Below are positions 9,851-18,732 of a stretch of DNA of 64,000 nt, in pieces (the first letter of the stretch is position 1; each line of letters starts with the position of its first letter). Position numbers and translations under genes: made by a program. The stretch is taken from the NCBI RefSeq assembly GCF_001635455.1, contig NZ_LWEH01000005.1:124001-188000 (forward strand). Direction: 5' to 3'. This stretch comes from Vibrio sp. HI00D65. Its GTDB lineage: Bacteria; Pseudomonadota; Gammaproteobacteria; Enterobacterales; Vibrionaceae. The notes beneath the pieces were generated by a model that was not told the origin of the DNA, did no database searches, and saw only the letters and a list, made by a program, of their open reading frames with translations.

Positions 9851-10382
9851 TTGAGATAGAAAACCTCAGATAGTTTGTTGAAGCGGTCTGATTGTGAATT
9901 TTTATACCAAGGTACCAACTAGGGATAGAAGCCACAGTTAGGCTGCTTTTTATTTAACCAGCAATAGGCATAAATCAGGGATTGAGTGCCTTAAAATCGA
10001 CATTTATTAGAATATAATGAAGCCTAACGTGTATTTATGTCGATTTAATAAACAGAGGTTAGTCCCTGTAAACAAAGGGTTTGCGCAACTTAGCGAGGAC
10101 GTTGTCAACAGTTATCCACAAAAACGGTGGATAACTTTAGGGATAAGTTAACATCTTTGTTTTACAAGTACTGAGACAGCCTTTATGTGGCGTCACTTAG
10201 GACAAATTTGACTGTTAGAATAACCTCGAAACTAGAATTCATAGTTATTGAGTCAAGAGATTATTTAAGTTTTTTACATAGATTCGGATATCAAGAAGGC
10301 TAAGACCTTGATAAAAATGTGTTTTAATTCGTCCTCGAACAAAAGTAGAATAGCGTCAGTTAATCTTATTCTATAGAACACG
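9851..10382. other. Intergenic region with a DnaA-box inverted pair
   Basis: About 530 bases with no credible gene. It holds a perfect 10-bp inverted repeat (AGTTATCCAC at 10110-10119 and GTGGATAACT at 10127-10136, 7-base spacer). Its left arm contains the DnaA box TTATCCACA and its right arm a one-base variant on the other strand. The rest is AT-rich and includes a 'tataccaaggtacc' segment of the kind scattered in Vibrio intergenic DNA. It must also hold the promoter of the FAD oxidoreductase gene. Confidence 0.6.
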
Positions 10383-11837
10383 ATGAACCACAACAAAACG
10401 GATACAAATCAAGCTTCTATTGCCATTGTTGGTGGTGGTATAGCCGGAACAACAAGCGCTATTCACTTCAGTGAGTTGGGTTTTAAGGTCACAATCTTAG
10501 AAAAAGGGCCGAGTTTGGTTAATGGTCCACCGATTTGCCACCTACACGCTGGCGGCAATTTGTATCGAGATATTTCTGTGGAGCAGTGTCTTCAGTTACT
10601 TACTCAGTCTATTGATACTGTTCGTCTGTTTCCTCACACGATCAATATTCGTCCTACTGTCATTGCTGTACCACACAGTGATGGTGGTGACCCAATGGAC
10701 TTGCTTCCTCGCCTCAAAATAATCAAAGACGCTTATGCTGAGCTTGTTAAACAAGATAAAAGCAACCAAGTGCTTGGTGACCCCGAGGAATACTATAAGC
10801 TCTACAACAAAGAAGAACTCATCGCGCTTTCTCAGAAAACACAGCCACTGAAACCGACATCACTTGACGAGTGGTGCATTCCTTTTGCGAAGCATACCGA
10901 CCTAGATACGCTTAAATATCCTGTTGCTATGGTTCAAGAGTACGGTTGGAGTGTATTCCGACTTTCTGCGACCGCTCAGCTCTCTTTGGAACAACAAGCT
11001 AACTGCACCTTGCTGACTAACAGCCGTTTACAATCGGTTCAATCAACGGGGCAAGGTTGGTCTTTGACTTATACCGACGTTGATAACCAAAGCCGTAAAC
11101 TAACCACAGACTACTTGATTAACGCCAGTGGCTTTGAAACAGGCATCGTGGATGACTTTGTTGGATCTAGGCAGCAGCGACTTGTTGAATTTAAAGCCGC
11201 TTACGTCACAGAGTGGCCATATTCTCAAGAATGTGAGGAAGAGTGGCCAGAGGTTATCTTTCATGGACCAAGAGGCACCCCGCAAGGTATGGCTCAATTA
11301 ACACCATATGCAGACGGTGTATTCCAGCTTCACGGTATGACGGAAGGGATCACGCTGTTTGAAGGCGGGTTAGTTTCATCTTCGACAGATTCTTCTCAAC
11401 CGCAGTTACCATCAAAACTGCTCAAGAAGATTGTATCTGGTTGGAGTGAAGAACAGCTCGAACTCAGAACACGTGCGGCAATTACCCATATGTCGCAGTT
11501 CATTCCGAGCTTTAGTTCTGCTCAAGTTGGCGGAAAACCTCTTTTCGGCGCTCAACAAATTCCAGGCACAGACCCAAGTCTAAGAGCCTCAGATGTCTCT
11601 TTCTGTGGTGAACGCTATGCAAGGCTTGAAGTAGTAAAAGCCTCTTCAACATTAGAAGCAGCGCACAAGGTGGCTCAACACTGGTTCAATATTCCCGAGT
11701 CTGACTCGATTGAAGAGACACATTCAGTGACAATGTCACTTAGGTTAAACGATATTGAAAACAAAGCAATAGGGTTAACCCAAGAACGTGGATACCCAAA
11801 TGCGCTGGCGAAAGTTTCTGGCCAAGACCATCACTAA
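10383..11837 (+). CDS. FAD-dependent oxidoreductase (DAO family)
   Basis: 484 residues. The N-terminus carries a dinucleotide-binding fold, IAIVGGGIAGTTSAIHFSELG (about 13-33), ending with an acidic residue in ILEKG, which fits FAD binding. A second nucleotide-contact block is INASGFETG near residue 250. It resembles the D-amino-acid/glycerol-3-phosphate dehydrogenase oxidoreductase superfamily, but I cannot name its substrate. It converges on pxpABC, which degrades 5-oxoproline; a link to amino-acid catabolism is only suggestive. A terminator follows at once, and a perfect matS motif (11727-11739) lies near its 3' end. Confidence 0.85.
   Translation: MNHNKTDTNQASIAIVGGGIAGTTSAIHFSELGFKVTILEKGPSLVNGPPICHLHAGGNLYRDISVEQCLQLLTQSIDTVRLFPHTINIRPTVIAVPHSDGGDPMDLLPRLKIIKDAYAELVKQDKSNQVLGDPEEYYKLYNKEELIALSQKTQPLKPTSLDEWCIPFAKHTDLDTLKYPVAMVQEYGWSVFRLSATAQLSLEQQANCTLLTNSRLQSVQSTGQGWSLTYTDVDNQSRKLTTDYLINASGFETGIVDDFVGSRQQRLVEFKAAYVTEWPYSQECEEEWPEVIFHGPRGTPQGMAQLTPYADGVFQLHGMTEGITLFEGGLVSSSTDSSQPQLPSKLLKKIVSGWSEEQLELRTRAAITHMSQFIPSFSSAQVGGKPLFGAQQIPGTDPSLRASDVSFCGERYARLEVVKASSTLEAAHKVAQHWFNIPESDSIEETHSVTMSLRLNDIENKAIGLTQERGYPNALAKVSGQDHH
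11727..11739. other. matS site (MatP binding motif)
   Basis: GTGACAATGTCAC, a perfect matS match near the 3' end of the FAD oxidoreductase gene. Confidence 0.85.
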
Positions 11838-11842
11838 AACGA

Positions 11843-11876
11843 AAAATCAGCTTACTTAGGTAAGCCGATTTTTTCC
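11843..11876 (+). terminator. Rho-independent terminator
   Basis: A 13-bp stem with one mismatch (11843-11855 with 11860-11872), loop TTAG and a T-run. It follows the FAD oxidoreductase stop codon and could also serve the convergent pxpC. Confidence 0.8.
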
Positions 11877-11917
11877 TTTGGCAATAACCACTCTTAACGG
11901 TGGTTCGAAGCTCATTA

Positions 11918-12868
11918 TCAATAACCGAAGAACCGCGCCCACTGGCACCAAACGTCTTGTAACCTCAATCGTTCTCCCTTGCTAAATGATATTTGATGCC
12001 CAGGCTTTGCTTGCGCTAAACGTGGCAAGTCAATTCTTGCGACACACCCGATCTTTGGATAACCACCAATAGTCTGCCTATCATTAAGTAGAACAATAGG
12101 TTGCCCATCTTGTGGTACCTGTATAGCACCTAGCGCAATGCCTTCGGATAACAGTGATATATCTGGAGAGTGAACCGATTCACCACTAAGACGATAACCC
12201 ATACGGTTCGAGTTTTGGTCCACGATATAGGGTGAGTTGTAAAACGTCTCCTTGGCTGAGTCTAAGAATAGCTCACTCTGGTAGCTCTCAATAACCCTTA
12301 AGTTAACCGGCAAATTGTAATCAGGTGTATAACGGAACGTGACACTAATAGGTTTAAAGTGCTTGGTGAGAGCTTGCTTAGTGAAAATTAATTGGTCTCC
12401 AACTTGGCAAGGCTCACCATCTTGAGTTAATCCACCTACTTTTTCACGCGTTATTGTTGCACTGCTATTGAGGACTCCTGGAACAACGAAGCCACCCTTA
12501 ATCGCAAGGTAAGCTCTGAGTCCATTCTTCGGTAAACCAAACGAAAGCATTTGCCCTTTAAACGCTTGAAATGTGCTCCAGTTGAGTAAAGGTTTCCCAT
12601 CCAAGGTTGCCTGTAGGTCACCACCACAAATCGCCATCTCACAATCATCATTGACTTGCAGAGAACACTGACCAAGAGTGATTTCTAGCGCCGCTTGATT
12701 AACGGGGTTTGCTAATAAGTGATTTGCCCAACTATAGGAGTAATCGTCTACGGGTCCACCTTGTGTTAAACCAAGGTGAGAAACGCCAAAGCGTCCAAAG
12801 TCTTGAATTAAACTTAAAGGCCCCGATTTCACGATGGTTAGACTCGCTTTATTGACTGAATTAATCAT
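11918..12868 (-). CDS. pxpC: 5-oxoprolinase subunit PxpC (KipA / biotin-dependent carboxyltransferase-like)
   Basis: 316 residues of the KipA/AHS2 family: an N-terminal IVKSGPLSLIQDFGRFG motif, the GGPVDDYSYSWANHLL block, an AICGGDLQATLDG core and the C-terminal LLNDRQTIGGYPKIGCV block. With PxpA and PxpB it forms the ATP-dependent 5-oxoprolinase that converts pyroglutamate to glutamate. It overlaps the end of pxpB by 8 bases, indicating translational coupling in a pxpA-pxpB-pxpC operon. Confidence 0.94.
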   Translation of the reverse strand: MINSVNKASLTIVKSGPLSLIQDFGRFGVSHLGLTQGGPVDDYSYSWANHLLANPVNQAALEITLGQCSLQVNDDCEMAICGGDLQATLDGKPLLNWSTFQAFKGQMLSFGLPKNGLRAYLAIKGGFVVPGVLNSSATITREKVGGLTQDGEPCQVGDQLIFTKQALTKHFKPISVTFRYTPDYNLPVNLRVIESYQSELFLDSAKETFYNSPYIVDQNSNRMGYRLSGESVHSPDISLLSEGIALGAIQVPQDGQPIVLLNDRQTIGGYPKIGCVARIDLPRLAQAKPGHQISFSKGERLRLQDVWCQWARFFGY

Positions 12869-13607
12869 GGCCTACACCTCCTCCAAGCTCGACAAACTCT
12901 TGTCTTGATATTGCTTTAAAGCGCACAGAGTCACCCACATTCAGAAGAGAGAGCTGGTCATGCATTTGGTTAGCCTGAGTCAACTGAGCGTGATCAAACA
13001 ACGAAATAGGGCAATTACCGATGATATTCCATCCTCCAGGAGAATCTGACGGATAAACCGCAGTCTTTGAATCTGCAATTGCGATACTTCCCTTCGGGAC
13101 ATTGAGCCGTGGAGTAGAGTGACGAGACAGTACTAATGGCTCAACCACGTCTGACATAAAAGCAAAACCAGGGACAAAACCAATAGCGCTGACACTGTAA
13201 GTCTGAGAAGTGTGATAGTGAATGATATCTTCCAGTGACAAGCCTTTAGCCTGATATTTATCCAAATCAAGGGCTGTTTCATTTGAGTAATATGCTGGTA
13301 ATTCAATAATGTTGCGAATGTTACTCTCACTTGAAAATCTTGCCATTGCCTCTGTCAGTATCAAATTGAGTTGAGGAATAAAGTGTTCTTCAGAAATTCG
13401 ATAAGGTAAATAATCAACCAATATTGTGTTGTACGCCGGTGTAACGTTCATCAATACTGTGGCCAAGCTCTGGCGAATAGCATCTGAAAAGTGCGCCATG
13501 TATTGTGCATAACTCCCGCTAGAACCTGCGGCTAGTGGCCGTAGCGTAACAAGCACACTGCACTCAGCAACAGGCTCGACATTAAGTTTTATCTCGTTTT
13601 TCGTCAT
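12861..13607 (-). CDS. pxpB: 5-oxoprolinase subunit PxpB (KipI family)
   Basis: 248 residues from the ATG at 13605-13607, preceded by GGAAAG seven bases upstream. The frame is open to 13691 but that extension has no ribosome binding site. KipI/AHS1 signatures are present: IGFVPGFAFMSD, STPRLNVPKGSIAI and SPGGWNIIGNCP. It works with PxpC as the allophanate-hydrolase-like partner in ATP-dependent 5-oxoproline opening. The gap to pxpA is about 100 bases. Confidence 0.94.
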   Translation of the reverse strand: MTKNEIKLNVEPVAECSVLVTLRPLAAGSSGSYAQYMAHFSDAIRQSLATVLMNVTPAYNTILVDYLPYRISEEHFIPQLNLILTEAMARFSSESNIRNIIELPAYYSNETALDLDKYQAKGLSLEDIIHYHTSQTYSVSAIGFVPGFAFMSDVVEPLVLSRHSTPRLNVPKGSIAIADSKTAVYPSDSPGGWNIIGNCPISLFDHAQLTQANQMHDQLSLLNVGDSVRFKAISRQEFVELGGGVGHD

Positions 13608-13705
13608 TTGCTTTCCATACGTTTTATTCCAACTTCCATGTTCATGTGTCGTGAGTGTTTCCTCTGTTCTTGTGCAAGGAACAGAGGGCATTCATTGCGC
13701 CGCTA

Positions 13706-14449
13706 TTAATTAAACGCGTTGAGATCTTGTCGGATTTTTCTAATGAGCGCGATGGATTGCGGATTGTCGCCATGAACACAGATGGTGTCAGCTTCGATAG
13801 GTAGCCTTTCACCTTCAATGGTCGTGACTGAACCGTAGTTAACGATCTGCATCACTTGGTTGTAGATATCGTCTTGGTTCACATACACCGAGCCTTTTTG
13901 CGAACGAGGCGCAAGTTGACCACTGTTTAAATATGCTCGATCAGCGAATGCTTCGAACAAAAGGGGCAAGTCGTGATCATCAGCGATGTCTAAGTATTGT
14001 TGGTTGTCAGAGGAAGAGAGGATCATAAGAGGGATATTAAATTCCGCTACTGCTTGCGCTATGGCATTAAAAACATCTGTATTTACCATCATATCGTTAT
14101 AAAGCGCACCGTGAGGTTTTACATAGCCGACACTTGTATGGTGATAACGGCACAGGGCTTGTAATGCACCGATTTGATAGCAAACGAGTTCACTGATTTC
14201 GTCCATACTGTGAGGAATTGATCTGCGACCAAACCCAACGAGGTCCTGATAACCAGGATGAGCACCAATTTGAGTATGATAGTACTGGGCCAGTTTGATA
14301 GTCTTTGACATCACGTGGGGATCAGACGCATGAAAACCACAGGCGATATTTGCCATATCAATCCATTCCATAACCGATTCATCATCGCCCATCTTCCAGT
14401 TGCCGAAACTTTCTCCCATGTCGCAATTAAGCAAAATCTTCGTTGTCAC
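13706..14449 (-). CDS. pxpA: 5-oxoprolinase subunit PxpA (LamB/YcsF family)
   Basis: 247 residues of the LamB/YcsF family: LNCDMGESFGNW at the N-terminus, IACGFHASDP, GAHPGYQDLVGFGRR, VKPHGALYNDM and CVHGDNP. These acidic and His residues line the sugar-deacetylase-like barrel. It starts with GTG (14447-14449), with AAAGGA about 10 bases upstream. It is the first gene of the pxpABC operon and recycles 5-oxoproline formed by glutamine/glutamate cyclisation. Confidence 0.94.
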   Translation of the reverse strand: MTTKILLNCDMGESFGNWKMGDDESVMEWIDMANIACGFHASDPHVMSKTIKLAQYYHTQIGAHPGYQDLVGFGRRSIPHSMDEISELVCYQIGALQALCRYHHTSVGYVKPHGALYNDMMVNTDVFNAIAQAVAEFNIPLMILSSSDNQQYLDIADDHDLPLLFEAFADRAYLNSGQLAPRSQKGSVYVNQDDIYNQVMQIVNYGSVTTIEGERLPIEADTICVHGDNPQSIALIRKIRQDLNAFN

Positions 14450-15013
14450 GTGGTGCTAATCCTTTACGTTAAAGCTATTAATGAAGGTCTTATAAAAGCC
14501 ATAAATAAACCGTGATCTATTTCAAATTTTCGATACCAAAAAATTAATATCAAAATGTTGGATTATGTTCGCTTAAAGTATGGTATTGCAGTTAATTAAG
14601 ATTAAATAGTGTGCTTTAGCACTTTCTTATACCAAGGTTCAGACTCCAGATATTACTGAGTTGTCATTCAGCAAATTCAAGTAAGAACTATACCAAACCA
14701 GAGTGGGTAGTTGTTGCGACTTTGTCTTACCATTAAATAGGTTGATTATTGGTAATTTAGTACACTGGATATTTAGAGAACTGAGACACAAGTGCAGAAC
14801 GCAAATAGCATTCACTCATATTGACACGAGTCTGAGAATTCATTTATTCGATGATTCGAAACAAAAGGTGATGTGATCTATCAAGTAAAATTCAACGGAA
14901 AAGGCAGATCGTATTATTGAATGATGCATGGTTACAGAGTAGGCTGTGAAATTTCACTAAATCACTGTATCATAAATATTATTATTAAAAACCATAATAA
15001 AAGGTACACTAAA
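14450..15013. other. Intergenic region between pxpA and galE
   Basis: About 560 AT-rich bases between divergent genes, which must contain both promoters. I see a 'tataccaaggttcagactcc' segment (14629-14648) similar to the one after ybbP, but no convincing small gene, operator or RNA gene. Confidence 0.5.
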
Positions 15014-16027
15014 ATGAATGTTTTAGTTACAGGTGGCATGGGTTACATCGGTAGCCACACAAGTATCCAGATGATTAACGCAGGCATGACGCCTGTTCTT
15101 TTTGATAACTTATACAACAGTAAACCAAGCGTTTTAGAGCGTATCGAGAAGGTATCTGGTGTTCGCCCAGTGTTAGTTGAAGGTGACATTCGCAATAAAG
15201 CTCTGTTAGCGGAAACAATGAAACAGCACGACATCGAAGCAGTTATCCACTTTGCTGGCTTGAAAGCGGTAGGTGAGTCTGTAGAGAAGCCTCTTGAATA
15301 CTACGATAACAATGTTAACGGCACTTTAGTGCTTGTGGATGCTATGCGCGAAGCGAATGTTAAATCGTTAGTATTCAGTTCATCAGCAACCGTGTACGGT
15401 GATCCTGCAACTGTGCCTATTACTGAAGACTTCCCGACAAGTGCGACTAACCCTTATGGTCGTAGTAAACTTATGGTTGAAGAGTGTCTGACGGATTTCC
15501 AAAAAGCGAATCCAGATTGGAGCATCACGTTACTTCGTTACTTTAACCCAGTAGGTTCACACCCAAGTGGCGAACTAGGTGAAGATCCACAAGGCATTCC
15601 AAACAACTTGATGCCGTTTGTTTCTCAAGTTGCCGTTGGCCGACGTGAGTTCTTGTCTGTATTTGGTAGCGACTATCCAACCAAAGATGGTACCGGTGTT
15701 CGTGATTACATCCACGTAATGGATCTGTCTGACGGCCACATCGCAGCACTTGAGAAAGTAGGGCGAAAAGATGGTCTACACATCTACAACCTTGGTACAG
15801 GCAACGGTTATAGTGTTTTAGACATGGTTAAGGCGTTTGAACAAGCAAGTGGTAAGGAAATCCCTTATAAACTTGTTGAGCGACGCGCTGGTGACATCGC
15901 AGAATGCTGGGCAGATCCAGCTAAAGCCCAGAGAGAACTTGGTTGGAACGCAACACGTACACTGGCAGAAATGACCGAAGATACGTGGCGCTGGCAGTCA
16001 ACAAACCCGAATGGTTTCCCAGGCTAA
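15014..16027 (+). CDS. galE: UDP-glucose 4-epimerase GalE
   Basis: 337 residues from the ATG at 15014, preceded by AAAGG; the frame is open upstream to 14921 but the extra 31 residues are not GalE-like. NAD-binding GGMGYIGSH at the N-terminus, then the SSSATVYG serine and the YGRSK catalytic Tyr-Lys pair, then the RYFNPVGSHPSGELGEDP substrate block. It interconverts UDP-glucose and UDP-galactose for galactose use and surface polysaccharides. It stands alone here, with no gal operon neighbours. Confidence 0.96.
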   Translation: MNVLVTGGMGYIGSHTSIQMINAGMTPVLFDNLYNSKPSVLERIEKVSGVRPVLVEGDIRNKALLAETMKQHDIEAVIHFAGLKAVGESVEKPLEYYDNNVNGTLVLVDAMREANVKSLVFSSSATVYGDPATVPITEDFPTSATNPYGRSKLMVEECLTDFQKANPDWSITLLRYFNPVGSHPSGELGEDPQGIPNNLMPFVSQVAVGRREFLSVFGSDYPTKDGTGVRDYIHVMDLSDGHIAALEKVGRKDGLHIYNLGTGNGYSVLDMVKAFEQASGKEIPYKLVERRAGDIAECWADPAKAQRELGWNATRTLAEMTEDTWRWQSTNPNGFPG

Positions 16028-16055
16028 TCTAGTTGTTTCATAAATGGTTAACTTA

Positions 16056-16083
16056 TAAAAAGATGCTCTAGGGCATCTTTTTT
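16056..16083 (+). terminator. Rho-independent terminator after galE
   Basis: AAAAAGATGC paired with GCATCTTTTT around loop TCTAGG, ending in a T-run, about 30 bases after the galE stop. Confidence 0.85.
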
Positions 16084-16195
16084 GATCTAAATCGAATAAA
16101 AAGTAAATTAGTGGTTAAAAAGTATCATTCTGTATTCATTGTGTTACTATGCTCGTGAATTATATGTTTAATGTTAATTTTCTTTGGAGTTAATC

Positions 16196-16270
16196 ATGGA
16201 ACTAGGCCTGATCATCACTTTCATCGTTGCTGCAGCAGTAATGGTTAAGAAAGAAATGGCAGAGAAGTAA
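16196..16270 (+). CDS. 24-residue single-span membrane peptide
   Basis: A short open frame (MELGLIITFIVAAAVMVKKE, then MAEK) preceded by TTGGAG with good spacing (GGAG 6 bases before ATG). It consists of one hydrophobic helix with a positively charged tail, the usual make-up of bacterial small membrane proteins. An AT-rich leader lies upstream and a terminator about 45 bases downstream, so it forms a compact single-gene unit. I do not recognise the peptide. Confidence 0.65.
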   Translation: MELGLIITFIVAAAVMVKKEMAEK

Positions 16271-16313
16271 TTTCACTTTATTCCTTTTTGATACAATTTT
16301 TAGTGAAATTGAC

Positions 16314-16338
16314 AAAGCCAGCTTATAGCTGGCTTTTT
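16314..16338 (+). terminator. Rho-independent terminator
   Basis: AAAGCCAGC paired with GCTGGCTTT around TTATA, followed by T residues. It ends the small membrane-peptide unit and lies just beyond the convergent hutA-like gene. Confidence 0.8.
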
Positions 16339-16366
16339 AGTTTCTGTAGTTCAGGCTTGTATCGAA

Positions 16367-18505
16367 TTAGAATTCGTAGTTTGCAGATAAGCCCCAGTTA
16401 CGACCAGGCTGAGATTTGATATCTGTGTTGAACTGAGAATCGTGTGCGCTACCAGACATATCACTGTACAACCAGTACTTCTTATCTAGAGCGTTAAATA
16501 GACCAGCTCTCAGAGTTAAATCTGTCATAGGACGGTAATAAGCCGTCAAGTCTACAACTGTGTATCCAGATACATCGACGTTGTCGTCAGCGTTCCAATC
16601 ATCCTTCGACGCAACCATTTTTACATTTAACGCAGAACCGAAATTATCACGTTCAACACCAAATCCGATTGTACTTGTTAGTGGTGCAACTGAATCAATT
16701 GACTTACCAGTCTTCTTGTCTTCACCATCTGCATAAGCAACAGCTAAGCGAGTGTAAGTGCCGTAAGGTGCGTCAAACAGAGTGTCAAGATTAATAGTTG
16801 ACGAGAACTCAGCACCATAAATCGTTACTTCGTCTAAGTTTTCTTTCGTGAACACATCTTTACCACCTTGCTCACCTGTTTTCGTTTCGTTGATGAAATC
16901 AGTGTAATCGGTGTAGAACGTGCTCAATTCGAAACGGGCATATTGGTTATTACCACGCAATCCTAGCTCATAAGAAAGGCTTCTTTCTGCTTTAAGATCA
17001 GGGTTTGCCTCTACGATAGCACCTTGGTTATAGAAGTAGTAAAGGTCATAAACAGAAGGAGCTTTGAAGCCTTGGCCAATCTGACCAAAAACAGACAAGC
17101 TATCGTTGATGTGGTAAACCGAACCTAATTTGGCAGTGAATGCGTCATCTTTATTCTTGTCGTATTCCGTTGTGTAGCCTTCATCAGTTGATGGGTCAGC
17201 AACAAACGAGTCATAACGTAGACCGCCCGTTACGATGAGCTTGTCATCCATGAAGAACGCTTGGTCTTGAAGGAAAACACCCCATTGCGTGATTTTTGCG
17301 TCAGGAATACCTGTACTACCTGGAGTAACAGTGCCTCTGTCAAACTTATAATCAGTGTTGTCTAATTCGAAATCATTTTGTAGGTAAGTAAAACCATACG
17401 TAAACTCATGGTCAGCACCACTAATGTTCACCAACTTAGACAGCTGTGTATCGACCTGCATATTTACATCAGATGCATCACGCTCACGTAGACGACGTCC
17501 ATTAGAACCTGTCGTGTCGTAGTTTTTATTCAGAGTACTAGAATCTTGGTAATTTAGAGACCAATCCAATGAGTCTGCAATTGAAGAGTTTAGTTTAAGT
17601 TGTTGCTCTAGGGTCGCACGGAAACGTTTATTGGTGTCTTCATTGTAGTTATCCGTATAAACAAAACCTGGCATTAGTTGGTAGCCATTGTAGTTCAGCT
17701 CATCTTCATCATATTGACGCTGATAATGTTCTACCGTTAGGCCAATCTTATTGGAATCAGATACATTGTAAAATGCTTTTGCTAAGAAGTTACTTAGTTC
17801 CGTTTCTGCAGGGTTAGCAGCACCGCGATCTGGACCTTCAACATTAGAGCCCGACGAGTGAGTTTCTGTTTCATGACCTTGAGCGTATGTCGCCATTACA
17901 ATAGTTTCTAGCTTATCTTTACGCATGGCCCAAGAAAGGGTGTTCTTAAACTGTTCATCAGCAGAAGTGTAGCTAGATTTGATACCGAAACGGTTTTCAT
18001 CGCCGTCAGTTCTAAGCATATCCTCTGGGTTCTTTGTTCTCAGCAGTACCGCACCACCAATCGCATCAGAGCCATAAAGCGTAGAAGCGGGCCCTTTATT
18101 CACTTCAATAACACTCAATGTGTCTACTTCTATCGCGTTTGAATATTTACGCTGTTCAGATGCACCAGGGTTATATGGAGTCGGTTGTTGCACACCATCT
18201 ACCATTAATTTAACGCGGTCACCTTCAACACCACGAATATTAAAACCTGAAATACCAAAACGGCCACTACCTTGAGCTTCTACGCCAGGTGTGTACTGAA
18301 GGGCTTGCTTTATGTCGTTAGACATTTGATTATCAATATCTTCCGAAGATACTGATTCAATAGAGCTTGAAACATCAGCTTTGCTTTGTTCAGTACGAGT
18401 TGCCGATACAACAACCTCGTCAAATAGGGCATAATCTTCAGCTAAGGCTGAGGTTGATGAAAGCGCTAAAACGATTGAAGCAGAGAGCAGGGATTGCTTG
18501 TACAT
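16367..18505 (-). CDS. hutA: TonB-dependent haem/haemoglobin receptor (HutA-like)
   Basis: 712 residues. A signal peptide ends at SALA, followed by the TonB-box-like DEVVVSATR. The plug domain (about 40-170) contains VEGDRVKLMVDGVQQ and INKGPASTLYGSDAIGGAV-like blocks, then a 22-strand barrel ending in NWGLSANYEF with terminal Phe. This matches the outer-membrane haem/haemoglobin receptor family. It imports haem using TonB-ExbBD energy. A divergent LysR regulator is 227 bases away; the shared region carries a Fur-like box, a CRP site and a leader hairpin, consistent with iron control. The symbol rests on family and remembered gene order. Confidence 0.85.
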   Translation of the reverse strand: MYKQSLLSASIVLALSSTSALAEDYALFDEVVVSATRTEQSKADVSSSIESVSSEDIDNQMSNDIKQALQYTPGVEAQGSGRFGISGFNIRGVEGDRVKLMVDGVQQPTPYNPGASEQRKYSNAIEVDTLSVIEVNKGPASTLYGSDAIGGAVLLRTKNPEDMLRTDGDENRFGIKSSYTSADEQFKNTLSWAMRKDKLETIVMATYAQGHETETHSSGSNVEGPDRGAANPAETELSNFLAKAFYNVSDSNKIGLTVEHYQRQYDEDELNYNGYQLMPGFVYTDNYNEDTNKRFRATLEQQLKLNSSIADSLDWSLNYQDSSTLNKNYDTTGSNGRRLRERDASDVNMQVDTQLSKLVNISGADHEFTYGFTYLQNDFELDNTDYKFDRGTVTPGSTGIPDAKITQWGVFLQDQAFFMDDKLIVTGGLRYDSFVADPSTDEGYTTEYDKNKDDAFTAKLGSVYHINDSLSVFGQIGQGFKAPSVYDLYYFYNQGAIVEANPDLKAERSLSYELGLRGNNQYARFELSTFYTDYTDFINETKTGEQGGKDVFTKENLDEVTIYGAEFSSTINLDTLFDAPYGTYTRLAVAYADGEDKKTGKSIDSVAPLTSTIGFGVERDNFGSALNVKMVASKDDWNADDNVDVSGYTVVDLTAYYRPMTDLTLRAGLFNALDKKYWLYSDMSGSAHDSQFNTDIKSQPGRNWGLSANYEF

Positions 18506-18529
18506 CTGATAGTTACCTTAATTCCATAG

Positions 18530-18557
18530 TATTGTCTTGATTTTCCAAAAGACAATA
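18530..18557 (-). promoter_or_regulatory. Leader hairpin upstream of the haem receptor gene
   Basis: A perfect 9-bp inverted repeat (TATTGTCTT at 18530-18538, AAGACAATA at 18549-18557) with a 10-base loop, 25-52 bases before the receptor start codon. It would form a hairpin in the 5' leader, or could be a protein-binding palindrome. Confidence 0.45.
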
Positions 18558-18565
18558 TTGGATCT

Positions 18566-18586
18566 AAATGATAATTACTACTATTT
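18566..18586 (-). promoter_or_regulatory. Fur-box-like sequence
   Basis: AAATGATAATTACTACTATTT has a good left half-site (TGATAAT) and a weaker right half-site (4 of 7) in the 7-1-7 Fur model. Its position upstream of a TonB haem receptor makes Fur repression plausible. Confidence 0.5.
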
Positions 18587-18697
18587 ACATTTCTTTTTAT
18601 GGGTAATTTTATCAGTTAAAACTCCATTATTACCGTATAACCCATTGTATTTTAAAAGCTTTAATTGTTACATTTAGCTAATGAATACTTTCATTTA

Positions 18698-18713
18698 TGT
18701 GACAAAGATCACA
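18698..18713 (+). promoter_or_regulatory. CRP binding site (perfect core)
   Basis: TGTGACAAAGATCACA matches the TGTGA-N6-TCACA consensus exactly. Its centre is about 27 bases before the LysR-gene start and about 200 bases before the haem receptor start. It could repress the LysR gene or act at a distance on the receptor promoter. Confidence 0.65.
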
Positions 18714-18732
18714 CCAAAAAGGTTGGATACTG

